From Peptococcaceae bacterium BRH_c4b (lineage in GTDB: Bacteria; Bacillota; Desulfotomaculia; Desulfotomaculales; Desulfocucumaceae), in NCBI GenBank assembly GCA_000961595.1, contig LADO01000021.1, positions 21,228 through 85,227 of the forward strand: 64,000 nucleotides of DNA, in the 5' to 3' direction. Numbering within the stretch: position 1 is the first letter of the stretch; each line of letters begins with the position of its first letter. This document shows, one piece after another, positions 63,254 to 64,000 of this stretch. The notes beneath the pieces were generated by a model. The model worked only from the letters and a program-made list of their open reading frames with translations, was not told the origin of the DNA and made no database searches. Position numbers and translations under genes: made by a program.

Positions 63254-63283
63254 ATAATACCCAAGAGGGTATACAGTTGTAAA
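63254..63283 (-). promoter_or_regulatory. Proximal promoter of the CoA-disulfide reductase gene with embedded operator
   Basis: TTTACA (63278-63283) and TATTAT (63254-63259) are 18 bases apart on the minus strand. The spacer and -10 carry the palindrome ATACCC-AAGA-GGGTAT (63257-63272), the CsoR/CstR operator type, so a repressor would cover the polymerase site. Confidence 0.8.
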
Positions 63284-63333
63284 TATAAATGCTCACAATA
63301 GCTGCCGTTACAGCAAAACAAGACTCGGCCAGC

Positions 63334-63359
63334 CATATATACCCCACGGGGTATATATG
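63334..63359. promoter_or_regulatory. Second CsoR/CstR-like operator
   Basis: CATATATACCCC and GGGGTATATATG are perfect 12-base arms around AC, the strongest of three such sites. It lies just downstream of the -10 of a second promoter. Confidence 0.8.
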
Positions 63360-63360
63360 A

Positions 63361-63389
63361 AAAATATCATCACAACCTCCTTTTGTCAA
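63361..63389 (-). promoter_or_regulatory. Distal promoter of the CoA-disulfide reductase gene
   Basis: TTGACA (63384-63389), a 17-base spacer and TATTTT (63361-63366) on the minus strand. The operator at 63334-63359 overlaps the expected start site. A GGAGG followed by ATG in the spacer could open a 20-codon leader peptide only if transcription began further upstream. Confidence 0.6.
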
Positions 63390-63446
63390 TAGCAAGTTTA
63401 ACACCGGCACAGCATTTTGGTAAACTATGCGTGTAATATAATTTTT

Positions 63447-63464
63447 TATACCCCTCGCGGTATA
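63447..63464. promoter_or_regulatory. Third CsoR/CstR-like operator
   Basis: TATACC CCTCGC GGTATA, a weaker member of the same palindrome class, ~100 bp upstream of the second site. Confidence 0.6.
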
Positions 63465-63562
63465 TGTTTTTACCGATTAAATCCTTCTGAATTCCATAAT
63501 AGAATTAAGTATTGTGGTTTTATAACCACAGGGCGAATAATGTCCCTAAATGTCCCCTATAA

Positions 63563-63590
63563 TTTAAAAACCTCACGGGTTACCGTGAGG
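63563..63590 (-). terminator. rRNA operon terminator
   Basis: CCTCACGG TAAC CCGTGAGG then TTTTTAAATT on the minus strand, after the 5S gene. Confidence 0.8.
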
Positions 63591-63595
63591 AATAA

Positions 63596-63637
63596 TGAAA
63601 TGGGACACACCTCTTGCAGAGGAATGTCCCATTTTAA
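63596..63637. repeat. Repeat family B copy after 5S rRNA
   Basis: AAATGGGACA..CCTC TTGCA GAGG..TGTCCCATTT, the most symmetrical family B hairpin in the window. Confidence 0.7.
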
Positions 63638-63644
63638 AATTTAT

Positions 63645-63759
63645 TCCGGCGACGACCTACTCTCCCAGGGATAAATCCCAAGTACCATCGGCGCTGAAGG
63701 GCTTAACTACCGTGTTCGGGATGGGAACGGGTGTACCTCCTTCGCTATGGTCACCGGAA
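63645..63759 (-). rRNA. rrf: 5S ribosomal RNA
   Basis: The minus strand reads CCGGTGACCATAGCGAAGGAGG, then ACACCCGTTCCCATCCCGAACACGG, GTTAAGCCCTTCAGCGCCGATGGTAC and GGGAGAGTAGGTCGTCGCCGG. This is the standard 5S pattern with complementary ends. About 115 nt; the ends are estimated to within a few bases. Confidence 0.96.
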
Positions 63760-63943
63760 AATTTTATGTTCGATGTTAGATGTTCGAGGTTAGACCCTCG
63801 CATTTTTTTGGTCTTATTAAGACCCTTAAGGCTTTTCCCTTGTTCGAATTTCGAACCTTGAGAAGTGCACCTTCAAAACTTCACAGCGATATAAGAAACA
63901 TATATTTGCAAAAGCGATTTAGGTTTTAGTTTGATTCTTTTTC

Positions 63944-64000
63944 AGGTCAAGCCCTCGACCTATTAGTACCGGTCAGCTGAATCCCTCACGGGACTTACAC
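63944..64000 (-). rRNA. rrl: 23S ribosomal RNA, 3' end (partial)
   Basis: The minus strand enters the window with GTGTAAGTCCCGTGAGGGATTCAGCTGACCGGTACTAATAGGTCGAGGGCTTGACC (56 bases, cited for position only through its two halves: 63973-64000 and 63945-63972), which matches the 3' terminus of 23S. The rest lies beyond the window. The order 23S-5S fits a normal rRNA operon on the minus strand. Confidence 0.92.

Noticed and set aside
63384..63389. Leader peptide starting at the ATG in the distal promoter spacer
   Set aside because: It would lie upstream of its own transcription start, so it could be made only from a promoter not seen here.

Overview
The window looks like the chromosome of an anaerobic Gram-positive of the Clostridia, most like the Desulfotomaculum/Pelotomaculum (Peptococcaceae) group. 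Evidence: GGAGG-type ribosome binding sites with many TTG/GTG starts, T-box leaders on hisS-aspS and leuS, an Rrf2-nifS-nifU-mnmA-alaS-ireB-ruvX order, 6S RNA between aspS and tcdA, an ECF sigma operon and a persulfide (CoA-disulfide reductase/TusA) locus. This lineage is inferred from gene content and order, not from a 16S sequence. Most housekeeping genes lie on the minus strand.

Layout. 0-14.4 kb: VanW protein, DUF1292, ruvX, ferredoxin-fused aldo/keto reductase, ireB, alaS, AI-2E-type permease, small proteins, a secreted repeat protein, mnmA, nifU, nifS, an autoregulated Rrf2 repressor and rarA. 14.4-16.4 kb: accessory patch with a RelE/ParE toxin-antitoxin pair between two similar inverted repeats, plus a decayed gene. 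16.4-21.7 kb: thioredoxin, tcdA, 6S RNA, aspS and hisS behind a T-box. 21.7-29.9 kb: an AT-richer type I restriction-modification island (hsdM, KilA-N protein, hsdS, REP-associated transposase, hsdR) flanked by a truncated and a complete copy of deoC, with an IS91-like relic at one edge. 30.5-38.5 kb: DUF896, uracil-DNA glycosylase, MBL hydrolase, a truncated dtd, relA, recJ and acylphosphatase. 38.6-50.4 kb: copper-amine-oxidase-like secreted protein, comM/yifB, HD-GYP protein, cinA, a frame-disrupted cyclophilin, and trmD-rimM-ylqD-khpA-rpsP-ffh-ylxM. 51.3-61.4 kb: leuS with its T-box, rsfS, yqeK, an RRM protein, a plus-strand ECF sigma/anti-sigma/membrane-sensor operon, a chemoreceptor, nadD and tusA. 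61.5-64 kb: CoA-disulfide reductase-rhodanese with three CsoR/CstR-like operators, 5S rRNA, and the 3' end of 23S rRNA running off the window.

The most remarkable object is the leuS leader. A complete tRNA-Ala(GGC), with G3:U70 and an encoded CCA, sits inside the T-box riboswitch. It lies in the loop of a 10-bp helix between Stem I/III and the antiterminator, downstream of a near-consensus promoter, so tRNA maturation would be expected to cut the riboswitch in two.

Other points: at least three families of short structured intergenic repeats, one of which abuts or supplies the TAG stop codon of several genes; a cyclophilin gene needing two -1 frame changes, both at A-runs and one on a correctly phased A AAA AAC heptamer; and a REP-like palindrome inside the reading frame of the REP-associated transposase in the restriction operon.
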